The notes under the pieces: generated by a model | Told to the model about the DNA's origin: nothing | Seen by the model: the letters and a program-made list of their open reading frames with translations, nothing else | The model's database searches: none | Made by a program: the position numbers and the translations under genes | Shown here: positions 1 to 10,017 of the stretch, in pieces | How the letters are laid out: each line of letters begins with the position of its first letter | How positions within the stretch are numbered: position 1 is the first letter of the stretch | Origin: Siphonodentalium dalli | Lineage: Eukaryota; Mollusca; Scaphopoda; Gadilida; Siphonodentaliidae | Assembly (NCBI GenBank): GCA_032622095.1 | Contig: CP136069.1 | Location: 37,360,194 to 37,424,193 of the forward strand | Direction: 5' to 3' | DNA: 64,000 bases

Positions 1-320
1 ACTTACTGATGATCCTTCATCGACGATCGTCTGCGTCAGAATGATATTAAATACTGCGTATGATCGACTGCTCTCGCTATACTTACTGATGATGCTTCAT
101 CGACGATCGTCTGCGTCAGAATGATATTAAATACTGCGTGTGATCGACTGCTCTCGCTATATTTACTGATGATCCTTCATCGACGATCGTCTGAGTCAGA
201 ATGATATTAAATACTGCGTGTGATCGACTGCTCTCGCTATACTTACTGATGATCCTTCATCGACGATCGTCTGCGTGAGAATGATATTAAATACTGCGTG
301 TGATCGACTGCTTTCGCTGT
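1..320 (-). repeat. 80-bp tandem repeat copying the 3' end of a kinesin exon and its splice donor
   Basis: Four head-to-tail 80-bp units start at 1, 81, 161 and 241, and the array runs off the left edge. On the minus strand each unit holds the last 75 or so bases of the kinesin exon, the donor GTAAGT and a few intron bases. The unit at 241-320 is continuous with the full exon; the other three are downstream copies. Units differ at a handful of positions. In the exon-linked unit the differences are synonymous, the unit at 161 has a weakened donor (GTAAAT), and the units at 1 and 81 each carry one amino-acid change. Because 80 is not a multiple of three, reading past the first donor reaches a stop within the next copy. 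Confidence 0.92.
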
Positions 321-381
321 TCATGTTGGTCGCCGCAACTGTTCGAGATTTGTTGCCTTCATTCATGAGATTGTTGATGTC
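247..381 (-). CDS. kinesin-3 motor domain exon with switch I (partial gene)
   Basis: The 135-bp phase 0/0 exon encodes 45 residues from [18 protein letters not shown] through switch I (NSESSRSH) to [15 protein letters not shown]. Switch I contacts the nucleotide gamma-phosphate and magnesium in kinesin ATPases. The acceptor is TTTCACAG before GAC ATC, and the donor is GTAAGT directly after TCA. It follows in phase from the exon at 3457-3544, whose last residues are SSFE. In kinesin-3 proteins the helix before switch I reads much like this ([16 protein letters not shown]), which points to the KIF1/KIF13 group. The following exon, with switch II (DLAGSE), is expected left of position 1. The donor end is tandemly duplicated downstream. 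The exon identity is firm; the exact paralogue is not. Confidence 0.93.
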
Positions 382-439
382 CTGTGAAATGGTGAAAGAC
401 AAATATTATCATATCAAGAATGCGAGAGTATTTTTAACC

Positions 440-685
440 TTAACCCTTTGAGTGCCAGGGGCCGATATTATCGGCCCTAAACCTACACAATAAGTCTGTT
501 AAAGAATATAATAAAATATATTAAAATTGTAAAAAATTGTAAAAATAAAAAAATAAAATTGTTAAGCCAATGCATTCTCTTATATATGCGAGGCGACCTA
601 TGGTCGACTCGCATATATAAGAGAATGCATTGGCACAGGGTATACGGGTTGATAAAAAAATCGGACCTGGCACTCAAAGGGTTAA
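440..685. mobile_element. TTAA-flanked MITE, type P (CCCTTTGAGTGCCAGG ends)
   Basis: TTAA at 440-443 and 682-685 bounds inverted ends TTAACCCTTTGAGTGCCAGG. The CCC start and TTAA target duplication are the signature of piggyBac-type transposons. Inside are an AT-rich stretch and one 69-bp hairpin (566-634) with arms GCCAATGCATTCTCTTATAT. There is no coding capacity. Confidence 0.85.
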
Positions 686-997
686 AGGGGTACTGTACAC
701 TAAATCCGTCCATTTATGGGACCATCTCCTTTTATACTCAACAGAATATATGCAACAAATGAATGAATTTGATCCATGGATTAGTACAAAATACACACAT
801 GTGCTCTATGAACTATACAAACACGGTAATTTTAATGAAAATGAACTTATGACTCGAGCCAATTATTCATTTTCATTATAATTACCATGTTGTTTGTATC
901 GTTCATAGTACACACAAGTATATTTTGCAATATATTCTGTTGAGTATAAAAGGAGTTGGTCCCATAAATTGCCAGATTTAGTGTACAGTCCCTTTAA
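682..997. mobile_element. TTAA-flanked foldback element
   Basis: The inverted ends, TTAAAGGG(G)(T)ACTGTACAC and its complement, are bounded by TTAA at 682-685 and 994-997. The arms are long and pair over most of the element: the segment with ATGGGACCA and ACTCAACAGAATATAT recurs inverted near 905-970. It shares its left TTAA with the preceding element. Confidence 0.75.
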
Positions 998-1041
998 AGT
1001 TGACAGACTATTGTCATATATTTAAAACCCAGTCGCTATAA

Positions 1042-1500
1042 GTGACCCGCCATATCAAATCCAGTCGTAAGTTGGGAATTTGTTTTACCCTGTGCCAATG
1101 CATTCTCTTATATATGCGAGTCGACCATAGGTCGCCTCGCATATATAAGAGAAAGCATTGGCCTAACAATTTTTTACAATTTTAATAATTTTTTCTTGTA
1201 TTCTTTAACAATTTTATAATTTCAGCCATACAGAGCCCCAGACAAACATGAGCAGACAACAGTCTTCTATATGCTTCTATATATGTGTGGGGCTCCCTGC
1301 AGGGTAATGGATGTTTTTTATTTTATGTCCTAAAAATTGTAAGAAACATTTATTTTAAAAAAATGATAAAAAATTGTTAGGCCAATGCATTCTCTTATAT
1401 ATGCGAGGCAACCTATGGTCGACTCGTATATATAAGAGAATGCATTGGCAGAGGGTAAAAAAAATCCCGACTTACGACTGGATTTGATATGGCGTGTCAC
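1042..1500. mobile_element. foldback element with two hairpin modules
   Basis: The outer arms GTGACCCGCCATATCAAATC (1042 on) and their near-complement ending at 1500 bracket a core at 1088-1455. The core begins CCCTGTGCCAATGC and ends GCATTGGCAGAGGG. It contains two 69-bp hairpins (1094-1162, 1381-1449) separated by an AT-rich spacer with a short GGGGCTCCCTGCAGG stretch. The same core recurs at 2370-2736 in different flanks. Confidence 0.75.
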
Positions 1501-1661
1501 ATATTGTCCCTCTAACATTGTAATTCAAGTTGATTATCTGTCAGTAATATGCGCCTTCATTTTTCAGTTTTTATTTCAACTGCATCGGCAGCTGCCGAGT
1601 AAATAAAATTAAATGGAGCAAGTTTCGATTGACACAAATACGTCATGCTGAGAGGAGTCGC

Positions 1662-1850
1662 TTAACCCTTCCACGACTGAAGCTCGCTGAAATTTTGGGA
1701 AAAACCCTGTGCCAACGCATTCTCTTATAAATGCGAGCTCCCTATATAAGAGAATGCATTGGTCTAACAATATGTATCTTGACCATGCACGAATTCTCTT
1801 ATATATACGAGGCTCCCTATGGGAGAATTGCGTGTAGTTCAGACGTTCGA
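1662..1850. mobile_element. degraded TTAA type-B element
   Basis: It starts TTAACCCTTCCACGACTG, then AGCTCGCTGAAATTTTGGG, as in the right end of type-B elements elsewhere. Two shortened hairpins follow (about 1708-1762 and 1790-1832). The other terminus is not recognisable. Confidence 0.55.
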
Positions 1851-2100
1851 TTTTCTTGAGATTTTCGGCGATGTTAGTAGAATGCTTCTAAATATTTACT
1901 TCTCGATTTGGGACGCATCTATCGGCGATAAACAAACACATATGATTTCGCCATTGAGAGTCACTGCATTTAATTAATATTTAAGAATGACGGTGTGTGT
2001 TGTCAACTTGGATAAAATATTTGTAAAAAATAACAAATTTGAACAAGATTATTTATTCTCCATTTCTGTCTGACCAACCTACCGGAGTGTTTCACTTCAC
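1837..2100 (-). repeat. dispersed repeat D, inverted copy
   Basis: The segment is, in reverse complement, a diverged copy of sequence seen at 39702-39930, 42002-42390 and 63565-63935. Shared stretches include ATGACTCT(C)GATGGCGAAA and AAATCGAGATGTAAAT. No ORF or terminal structure is visible, so the class is unknown. Confidence 0.6.
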
Positions 2101-2369
2101 TTTAAATAGTGCGTGTGTGCATTGTTTAAAAATATTTTGTCCTGAGAAATTGGAAATTGACCTTGCGTGGCTATAGGGCCCTTTGGGAGGTTCTACACGC
2201 TGCCCACAAACAAACATGTGTATACATTCAATCTGGTTAACCTTCTCATCATCCACAGTATAGTTATCATAAGTGTGATCCAAAGGAACCTTTTCTGCGA
2301 TGGAAGAATTATAACACTCTCTTTACAAGAAATGTTCAACCTCATGGCCTTTGTTAGCTTTTTATTATG

Positions 2370-2736
2370 CCCTGTGCCAATGCATTCTCTTATATATGCG
2401 AGTCGACCATAGGTCGCCTCGCATATATAAGAGAATGCATTGGCCTAACAATTTTTGACAATTTTAAGAATTTTTTCTTGTATTCTTTAACAATTTTATA
2501 ATTTCACCCATACAGAGCCCCAGACAAACATGAGCAGACGACACTCTTCTATATGCTTCTATATATGTGTCGGGCTCCCTGCAGGGTAATGGATGTTTTT
2601 TATTTTATGTCCTAAATATTGTAAGAAACATTTATTTAAAAAAAATGATAAAAAATTGTTAGGCCAATGCATTCTCTTATATATGCGAGGCAACCTATGG
2701 TCGACTCGCATATATAAGAGAATGCATTGGCACAGG
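2370..2736. mobile_element. two-hairpin core element (second copy)
   Basis: It runs from CCCTGTGCCAATGC to GCATTGGCACAGG with hairpins at 2376-2444 and 2663-2731, and the same spacer as the copy at 1088-1455. The flanks differ (TTATTATG on the left, TTACATTT on the right), so the core behaves as a separable unit. Confidence 0.75.
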
Positions 2737-2825
2737 TTACATTTTAGGCAATCATAACAAGCATACCTGTAAATTTAAAAAACAATTCTCCAATATTTAC
2801 AATGTTGTGTCCTCCTAAAATGTAA

Positions 2826-3297
2826 CCAACTGATATACATAAAGCTGACGAAGGCCATGAGACTGATATACATAAAGCTGACGAAGGCCATGAGGCTGAT
2901 ATACATAAAGCTGACGAAGGCCATGAGACTGATATACATAAAGCTGACGAAGGCCATGAGGCTGATATACATAAAGCTGACGAAGGCCATGAGGCTGATA
3001 TACATAAAGCTGACGAAGGCCATGAGACTGATATACATAAAGCTGACGAAGGCCATGAGACTGATATACATAAAGCTGACGAAGGCCATGAGACTGATAT
3101 ACATAAAGCTGACGAAGGCCATGAGGCTGATATACATAAAGCTGACGAAGGCCATGAGACTGATATACATAAAGCTGACGAAGGCCATGAGACTGATATA
3201 CATAAAGCCTACGAAGGCCATGAGACTGATATACATAAAGCTGACGAAGGCCATGAGACTGATATACATAAAGCCTACGAAGGCCATGAGGCCGAAA
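2826..3297. repeat. 33-bp minisatellite, about 14 copies
   Basis: The unit contains GATATACATAAAGCTGACG followed by AAGGCCATGAG. Copies are nearly identical, varying mainly GACT/GGCT and GCTGACG/GCCTACG. Since 33 is divisible by three and the unit lacks stops in several frames, three long ORFs of an 11-residue repeat appear on both strands. I regard these as by-products of the array. Confidence 0.93.
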
Positions 3298-3456
3298 CTT
3301 TCTTGCAAAGAGTGTTATAATTCTTTCATGAATACAAATATGACAGTCATCATGACACAGAAATACCTCATAGGCAGACATTTAGAGTTCCTTATATTTC
3401 TGTTGTCCTTACCTCATGCTGAAATTTAATCAGATCTGCAAAATATATGTTATTAC

Positions 3457-3544
3457 CTCAAACGATGATACGACCAGCAGTGACAGACCATCAACGTACG
3501 GCCCCAAAATATTGTGTTCTCTAACTTTCAAATTATTTTTCACT
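3457..3544 (-). CDS. kinesin-3 motor domain exon (KVREHNILGPYVDGL)
   Basis: The 88-bp exon has acceptor ATTTTTCAG and donor GTAATA. Its first base completes the glycine split from the exon at 12608-12791 (GG|A). It then encodes VKNNLKVREHNILGPYVDGL and SLLVVSSFE, ending in phase 0. This is the loop and strand between the DLLDP region and switch I; KVREH.xLGPYVxGL is strongly conserved in kinesin-3 motors. It is too short and intron-bound to appear as an ORF and was found by searching the reverse strand for the expected motif. Introns are 3.1 kb downstream and 9.1 kb upstream, both filled with repeats. Confidence 0.93.
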
Positions 3545-3619
3545 CTGAAAAATGGACAGAAAATTTGTCAAAATATTGAAATAATGGAGCCAAAAAATGC
3601 TATTGCTTTCTATCACATT

Positions 3620-4080
3620 CAAGTCTGAGTTTAGTGTGCCTGTCATTTGCATAATGAGGTCCCCAAAGGGTGAATTTAGTGATGCTATCCCGCATAATGG
3701 GCTAGCATCACTAAATTCACCATATGGGAACCTCATTCTGCATGGCCTCATCTGCTATGGGAGACATAGACTCAGATTTGAAATTCCCTAAATGGTGAAT
3801 AATGTGATGTACACCCATTAGGAACCTCGATTATGTAATATGTTGTCTGCCAATTTGGGGATATAGAGAAACTAAACTAAAAAAGAAATAGAATCTATGT
3901 GAAGAAATTTCTATAGAAATTTGATAATAAAGAAACTTTCCCGAAAAGATGAGGCCTAAGCAGAATGAGGTCCCCAGAGGGTGAATTTAGTAATGCTAGC
4001 ACGGTATATGGGATAGCGTCACTAAATTTACTTCTGGGGACCTCATTATGCAAATGACAGGCACACTAAACTCAGGTTTG
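3620..4080. mobile_element. hAT-like MITE (CAAGCCTG family), full copy with diverged ends
   Basis: It runs CAAGTCTGAGTTTAGTGTGC to its near-complement ending CTCAGGTTTG. Flanks ATCACATT and ATCACAAT suggest an 8-bp target duplication with one mismatch. Two internal palindromes have arms TGAGGTCCCCAAAGGGTGAA or similar. The middle holds a weaker pair of conserved blocks (GGGAGACATAGACTCAGATT; GGGAACCTCGATTATG). This layout is typical of the family: end, palindrome, middle, palindrome, end. No ORF. Confidence 0.8.
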
Positions 4081-4088
4081 ATCACAAT

Positions 4089-4643
4089 CAATTTTGGAAT
4101 CGGCATATCACACATTTTTTTGGATATCCAATGTCAATTGAAAATGTGTTCATGTCATCGATTGATCATAGGTGAAATATCTTGTATTAGTCCTTGAGCC
4201 TTTGATTCATTGATTGCACTCCTTAATGGCCCAATTAATTTTCAAGTCACTGATTATTTTTTATAGTGACTTGATATATGGTTTCAATAACAATCTACGA
4301 CATAAAATATGATTAAAATACTATAATTCATCACTATTTGAAACATCTGTGTCTCAGAAGATTCCCACAGAGAAATAGAAAAAAGCTGAAATCATATGGA
4401 AAGATTACCCCTGTTTAGCTCCCAGAGTGCAACAGAATTCAAACTAAAGATGTATTTTCAATGGAAGGGGAATAACTATATCTTTAAGATAAAGAGTTAT
4501 TCCCCCCTCCATTGAAAATAATACAATTTTTACTGCAATATTGATGACAAAAACACTTTGTTTTGGAGCTTCCTCTATCAAATGGTATATAATATGACAT
4601 ATATTGAAAATTGAGTGGGCCTTTTATATCATAACAACTTGAA
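4089..4643. other. intron sequence without recognised genes
   Basis: AT-rich intron DNA. The only structure seen is a short palindrome at about 4450-4527 with arms TTTTCAATGG(A)AGGGG and complement around ATAACTATATCTTTAAGATA. Nothing else was identified. Confidence 0.5.
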
Positions 4644-4802
4644 CCGTAATGCCCTGAACAATCTACTCCTTAACCAAAGCAAAATTATGGGTAATTTTTC
4701 AGGATTTAGTCGGAAATATGGCTTGTTGCCATTCATTTGAGAGCTCTCAATGAGAGCTTTCCGATGAATGGCAACAAGCAATATTTCCGAATAAATCCTG
4801 AA
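4644..4802. mobile_element. mariner-like MITE, left part of a split copy
   Basis: It carries the family's left end (here CCGTAATGCCCTGAACAATC), the ACTCCTTAACC and GCAAAATTATGGGTAA blocks, and the central hairpin. It breaks off after AAATCCTGAA. The missing right part is at 11494-11549. Confidence 0.8.
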
Positions 4803-5520
4803 CAAGAGCTACGCTGGGCGTGCAAAATACGCCCTCTCTGGGGAAAATTGGCGGACAGAACTCAAATTTGAACTTGACCTGTGTTTTGGTGGGAGAAATT
4901 AATATACAAAATTATCATTGAATCCGATAAGCTCTAGTAAAGTTATCATCCGGACAACAAATTTCAGGGATTTTCTAAGTCAAATTACGTCAAATAAGGG
5001 GCATAACTCCGGTAAAAATTGGCGGACGGAACCCAAATTCGAACTTGAGCTGTCTTTTCTCCTAATAAACCCACATTTGATTGAAATCGGTTCACTCTAA
5101 CTAAAGTTATCATCCGGAAAACAAATTTCAGGGATTTTCTAAGTTAAATTACGTAAAAAAAAGGGGCCATAACTCTCGCAAAAATTATCGAATTAAAACG
5201 AAATGCGGACTTGAGCTGTATTTCGATATATATGTAATCCACAAAAAAACGGGTTTTACATATAAACATTCCAAAATCGAGTTATCATCCGGAAACCAAA
5301 AAAACATAAGAAAAACTGAATTTTCTGAGTCGAAAAAGGGGCATAACTCTGCCAAACATGGTCGGACAGAACCCAAGTTTGAACTTGACCTGTGTTTTGG
5401 TGGGAGAAAGTAATATACCAAATTTGGATTCATTCCGATAAACTATACTAAAGTTATCATCCGGACAACAAATTTCAAGGATTTTCTAAGTCAAACGAGA
5501 GGCCGATCACGATCGGCAGA
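4803..5520 (+). repeat. GGGCATAACTC repeats, three units
   Basis: Diverged tandem units each contain GGGGCATAACTC, AATTGGCGGACRGAACCCAA, CGAACTTGA.CTGT.TTT and AAAGTTATCATCCGGA. I know this kind of dispersed repeat from mollusc genomes. Another block of the same type closes the segment at 11240-11490. Confidence 0.7.
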
Positions 5521-6189
5521 TGTTTAACCCATACCTTGGCGCTAGCGATTAGCTATAACTCATAATTGGTCAAAGATATGATCACAGTAAAAAAATACAT
5601 ATATGAGTACCTAACTTAAAATCAAAAGCTAAAATAATTTGTCTTAAGAAGGGGTTAAAGTAATTGGGGTGGGGGAGAAGTCGTTTTAAATCTCATAACT
5701 CCATCCCTATTCACACAAGGACCTCTCACTGTGAGATCCAATTGTTTAGCCATTAATCAATTTGACAGATAGGATAAACAATTATCCAGCCAGCAGGTTG
5801 TTCATCTTTACCTTCATACAACCACCCCCTAGAGCTCTGTAACATATGTCATCACTCAATTAATAACAGATTTCGCTTGGAATGACATCTATTAAAGGTA
5901 TTCTCATATACTATGGATATTGGATGTTCACATGACAATTTATTGATATCATTATATTACATGCAACTATTGCAATAAAATCTTCACATTTTCAATACAG
6001 GACTTCACATCTAATTAATGAAATACAACTAAAACAAATTACATTTAGTGTCAATGACAAATTTTGTATTTAATTAAAAAAAAAAATTATTATTATAAAA
6101 GTTTTTAAATATTTGTTTATGTTAAATTAAGCGAGGAAATTCAATCTAAAAAAATATGAAAAATCAAAATTTCAAATTTAAAAAAAAAG
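5521..6189. other. AT-rich intron sequence, nothing recognised
   Basis: No ORF, terminal repeat or tandem array is visible here beyond an A/T-rich stretch near 6060-6190. Confidence 0.5.
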
Positions 6190-6440
6190 AAGGGTCATAC
6201 CTCCTTTAAAATAAATTGGATCGAACCCATATTCAAACTCGAACTGTATTTTGGGATGAGAAACCTATATACAATATTTGGTTCTGATCAAATAGAAATT
6301 GTTAGAGTTATCGCATTATGCCTAAAGTGTCTACAAACTGACAGACAGACGGATGGACAGACGAGTGGTCAATCCGGACATTGACACTATGTGTAACATA
6401 CCATACTATGGTATAGGTACACATAAAAAGTTTTATCTCC
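6190..6440 (+). repeat. GGTCATAACTC repeat with GACA tail
   Basis: A unit of the mollusc-type repeat ends in CAGACAGACGGATGGACAGA and a short palindrome CCATACTATGGTA. Confidence 0.65.
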
Positions 6441-6974
6441 TGCAGAGTACAGAAAAAATACATCAAACCTGGTGTGCCCCTTTAATATTTCAATTCACAT
6501 TTGTAACCAATTGAAATCAATGTCGAAAAAGCTTTCCATTAATATATAGATAAAACAAACTAGACCTACATTTCTAAGTGTTATGAACAATTATTTTTTT
6601 CCCATAGACTGATACAGAGCTCTCAAGTTTTTAAAAGTTTGAAAACCAAAGTTGTCTTCCCATGCAACCAACAAAATTCCAATGGTAATGCTATCAAACA
6701 ATGAAACCAGATTATGCCTTTAAGATGAAATTTAAATAACCATCCATATATTCCACCTATGATATGACCAGAGGAACTTAGCTCTATAAAGTATATGTGA
6801 TAAAGCCAACACATCACCTAGCAGTTAATTAACTCAATACAAGAGAGAGAAACTTAATGGCATTGTAACTCGATACTATATCTGTGTCTTCACAGCATTG
6901 CGAAGGTGATTTATTAGATACTATCTAGACAGTGCCACCTGTGTATCTTTAATATATATCAGTGATGAATAAAA
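6441..6974. other. intron sequence without recognised features
   Basis: No gene, inverted repeat or array was identified. Confidence 0.45.
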
Positions 6975-8275
6975 TAATCAAAGGGCCATAACTCCATTGA
7001 AAAGTACAGGATCAAACCCAAAATTGAACTTGATCTGTATTTTGAGTTGAGAAACTCACATACAAAATTTAGTTCCTATCAGTTGAAAAATTATTGATTT
7101 ATCGAAGTGTTCATGAATTCTATATCAATTGGGCCATAACTCCTTTAACAAGACAGTCAATGACTGTGGGGTCGCTCACCAGACTGCAAAGACTGATAAG
7201 ACTGGGACTCTGGAGACCACAACAGTCAGAACTTTTCATAATCACTTTAAAAGAAGTAGATATCTAAAGAGTTAAATCTAAAACAACAAATTTGGAGTTA
7301 TGTCCCTAGCCCCGCCCACATTTGACCCAGTGACCTGATTTGAACAAATCTGAACCCCAGTCACCCAAGGATCCTTCATACCAAATATGAACCCATATAG
7401 CCTGATGGTATTTGAGAAGAAGTCACTTTAAGAATACTATGGAGGGAAAGAGTTATGGCCCTGGCTTCGCAACTATTTAAAGTAAACTCATTTGAACAAA
7501 TCTGAATGTGAGTCACCTAGGGAACATTCACACCAAATATGAAACCATTCGGTCTTATTGTTCTGAAGATGTTTAAAAGAATTACTATGGTGGGAAAGAG
7601 TTATGGCCCTGGCTTCGCAACTATTTGACCCAGTGACCGCATTTGAACAAATCTGAATGAGAATCACCTAGGGAACATCCACACCAAATATGAACCCATT
7701 TGGTATTATGGTTCCAGAGGAGAAGATGTTCAAATAATTGTTGTCGGACGGATGGACGGACAGACGATAGACGGTCGAGGAGTGATGACTATAGCTCCGC
7801 CGGAGCACAGGTAGGGTGGCTGTTTGATAATTAAATCTCTTATCTCCGCCCCTATTTGAACAAACGTGAATCCCCATCTATGAGATCCATTCATTTGGTA
7901 ATTTCAGACATTAGATTTTAAGAGTTGAACTGAACTGATTTTCCTAAAATGACCCCAAATCTGAAAAAATCTAAACCCAGTCACCGAAGGACCATCCATA
8001 CCAAACATAATCTAAATAGTCCAGATGGTTCTTGAGAAGAAATTGTTTTAAGAATTACTATGGAAGGAAAGAGTTATGGCCCTGACTTCTCACATATTTG
8101 ACCTGATGAACTCATTTGAACAAATCTGAATGTGAGTCACCTGGGGAACATCCACACCTAAATATATAAACCCATTTGGTCTTTAATATGTATCTGGAGA
8201 AGAAAACAATTGATGGACGGATAGAGACATAATGACAGATGGATGGATGGGAGAACAGTCTGACATAGAGACTGA
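6975..8275 (+). repeat. cluster of GGCCATAACTC / GGCCCTGGCTTC repeats
   Basis: At least four diverged units carry ATTTGACCCAGTGACC, GAACAAATCTGAA, AGTCACCTAGGGAACAT and GGACGGACAGACGATAGACG, and one ends AGCTCCGCCGGAGCACAGG. The GGAC/GACA tails and the closing palindrome resemble the 3' ends of a retroposon-like repeat. Confidence 0.65.
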
Positions 8276-8387
8276 CAAATTCAATCCAATATACCCCCCA
8301 AGTTTTCTTTGCAAAATCAGGGTATAATGAGTTCAACTGGATACTGGTGGTTAAGAACATAATATTCGAACAGACAAGCGTGAACAT

Positions 8388-8796
8388 AGTGTCTGACATT
8401 TGCAGAATGAGGTCCCCAAAGGGTGAATTTAATGACACAATCCTGCAATGCGGGCTAGCATCACCAAATTCACCCTCTGGGGACCTCATTCTGTGTATGC
8501 CTCAACTGCTATGGGAGACATAGCATTAGATTGAAGTTCTCCAGTTAAAGTTGGTGATGTGCACCCATTGGGCACCTCAATTATGCATTTTATATTCACA
8601 AATTAGGGGATATAGAAACTAAACAGAAGGGCTAAAGTAAGTAAAAATGTCAATTTAAGTGCCTATATACTTCCCAGAAGATGAGGCCTAAGCAGAATGA
8701 GGACCCTGGCTAGTGTATTTGGTGATGCTAGACTGCTGTGCAGGGTAGCATAACTAAATTCACCCTCTGGGGACCTCATTCTGCAAATGCCAGATA
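8388..8796. mobile_element. hAT-like MITE copy
   Basis: Ends are diverged (GTGTCTGACATTTGCAGAAT and CTGCAAATGCCAGA). The left palindrome is intact; in the right one the left arm is degraded. Confidence 0.7.
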
Positions 8797-8927
8797 GAAG
8801 ACAAATTTAATCCAATATATACCCCCCCCCCCCCCCCCCCCCCATTTTTCTTTGAATATTAGTCGTATGATTTCATCTGGATAAGTGGTGATTAAAACAA
8901 TAATATGAAATGGCCAAACCTGAATTT

Positions 8928-9340
8928 AGTATGTCTGACATTTGCAGAATTAGGTCCCAAAAATGTGGATTTAATGACAATATTCTGTAAGGCAGGCTAG
9001 CATCACCAAATTCATCCTCAATCTGATTAGGCCTCAATGGCCAATAAAACCAAGGAACAGATTGAAGTCCTACAGTTGAAGTTGGTGATACACACCCATT
9101 GAGCACCTCAATTATGCATTTTATCTTCTGCAAATTAGGGGGACATTGAAACTGAACAGGTGGAAAAATTGACTAAATCAAACTGTCAATTTGATACTTA
9201 GGATACTTCCAAGAAGATGAGGACTAAGCAGAATTAGGTCCCTGGCGGGTGTATTTGGTGATGCTAGCATGCTGTATGGAATAGCAACACTAAATTCACC
9301 ATCTGGGGACCTCACTATGTAAATGTCAGACACACTATTT
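8928..9340. mobile_element. hAT-like MITE copy, diverged
   Basis: GTATGTCTGACATTTGCAGA at left and AAATGTCAGACACACTATTT at right. Both internal palindromes are eroded. Confidence 0.65.
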
Positions 9341-9345
9341 CCAGA

Positions 9346-9679
9346 CTTGAAGAAATCAAAGCCATTCACAGTATCATTGAATGTCAGTCATTAAATTGCT
9401 ACAGATATGTTTAGATTAGAATAATACATGTCATCTGGCCAGTTTATATAATTAACATATATGGCAAATTTTGTATTAAATTGAGAGGTGATATGGCTTG
9501 GAAGGGATGTTGGTTGATGGCAGGGTTGGCCCTGGGCCATATGGGAGGGGGTGGGTGGGGGAGGGTGGAATGTTTCCATAATTTCATTAAAGAGTAAAGT
9601 TTCATAACTCTGCAGATGTTATATATAATGGTGTCACTTTTTTTCAAATTTTAAAAAAAGTTTTAAAAAACATTGTCCC
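9346..9679. other. intron sequence without recognised features
   Basis: Contains a G-rich stretch (GGGAGGGGGTGGGTGGGGG near 9541-9560) but no gene or repeat structure that I recognise. Confidence 0.45.
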
Positions 9680-9816
9680 AGAAGATGAGGCCTAAGCAGA
9701 ATAAGGTAATTGAGGTGTATTTGGTGATGCTAGCCTGTTGTATGGGGTAGCAACACTAAATTCACCATCTGGGGACTTCATTCTGCAAATGTCAGACACA
9801 CTATGTCCAGGCTTGG
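9680..9816. mobile_element. hAT-like MITE, right half only
   Basis: It starts at the second palindrome (AGGCCTAAGCAGAATAAGG) and ends AAATGTCAGACACACTATGT plus CCAGGCTTGG. The left half is missing. Confidence 0.6.
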
Positions 9817-10017
9817 AGAAATGAACAATGGACTATTCCTTGTAGACTCTGGTAGTTGTTTAGCTAATGTCATGTCTTGTAATGACAGATGATAAACTGG
9901 TCTGAAGCAAGCAGTATTCAGCAAGAGGATCGGGTGACCACACTATGATAAATTGGCTTTTTCAATAATACAGGCTAGAGTGTCCTCTTAAAAATTAATA
10001 GTGCATAGCAAAGGGGT

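Larger units (their letters stand above)
2303..3326. repeat. inverted repeat enclosing a hairpin element and a minisatellite
   Basis: The left arm (2303-2362) contains GAATTATAACACTCT and CTCATGGCCTTTGTTAGCTTT. Its near-complement is at 3262-3326 (AAGCCTACGAAGGCCATGAG and AGAGTGTTATAATTC). Between them lie the two-hairpin core at 2370-2736 and the 33-bp array at 2826-3297. The repeat unit of the array is itself part of the arm, so the array looks like an expansion of one arm of a foldback element. Confidence 0.7.
8276..9345 (+). repeat. diverged tandem duplication, about 532 bp, each with an hAT-like MITE
   Basis: Two units start at 8276 and 8808 with CAAATT(C/T)AATCCAATATA and a C-run, followed by TTTTCTTTG, a stretch ending near the MITE, then a MITE. 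In the second unit the C-run has grown to 22 bases (8822-8843). Divergence is high, so the duplication is old. Confidence 0.65.

Noticed and set aside
2826-3297. CRISPR-like array
   Set aside because: Units are contiguous without variable spacers, and the genome is eukaryotic.
2775-3429. Three long ORFs of an 11-residue repeat on both strands
   Set aside because: They arise because the 33-bp minisatellite unit is a multiple of three and lacks stops; opposite-strand and shifted frames are equally open.
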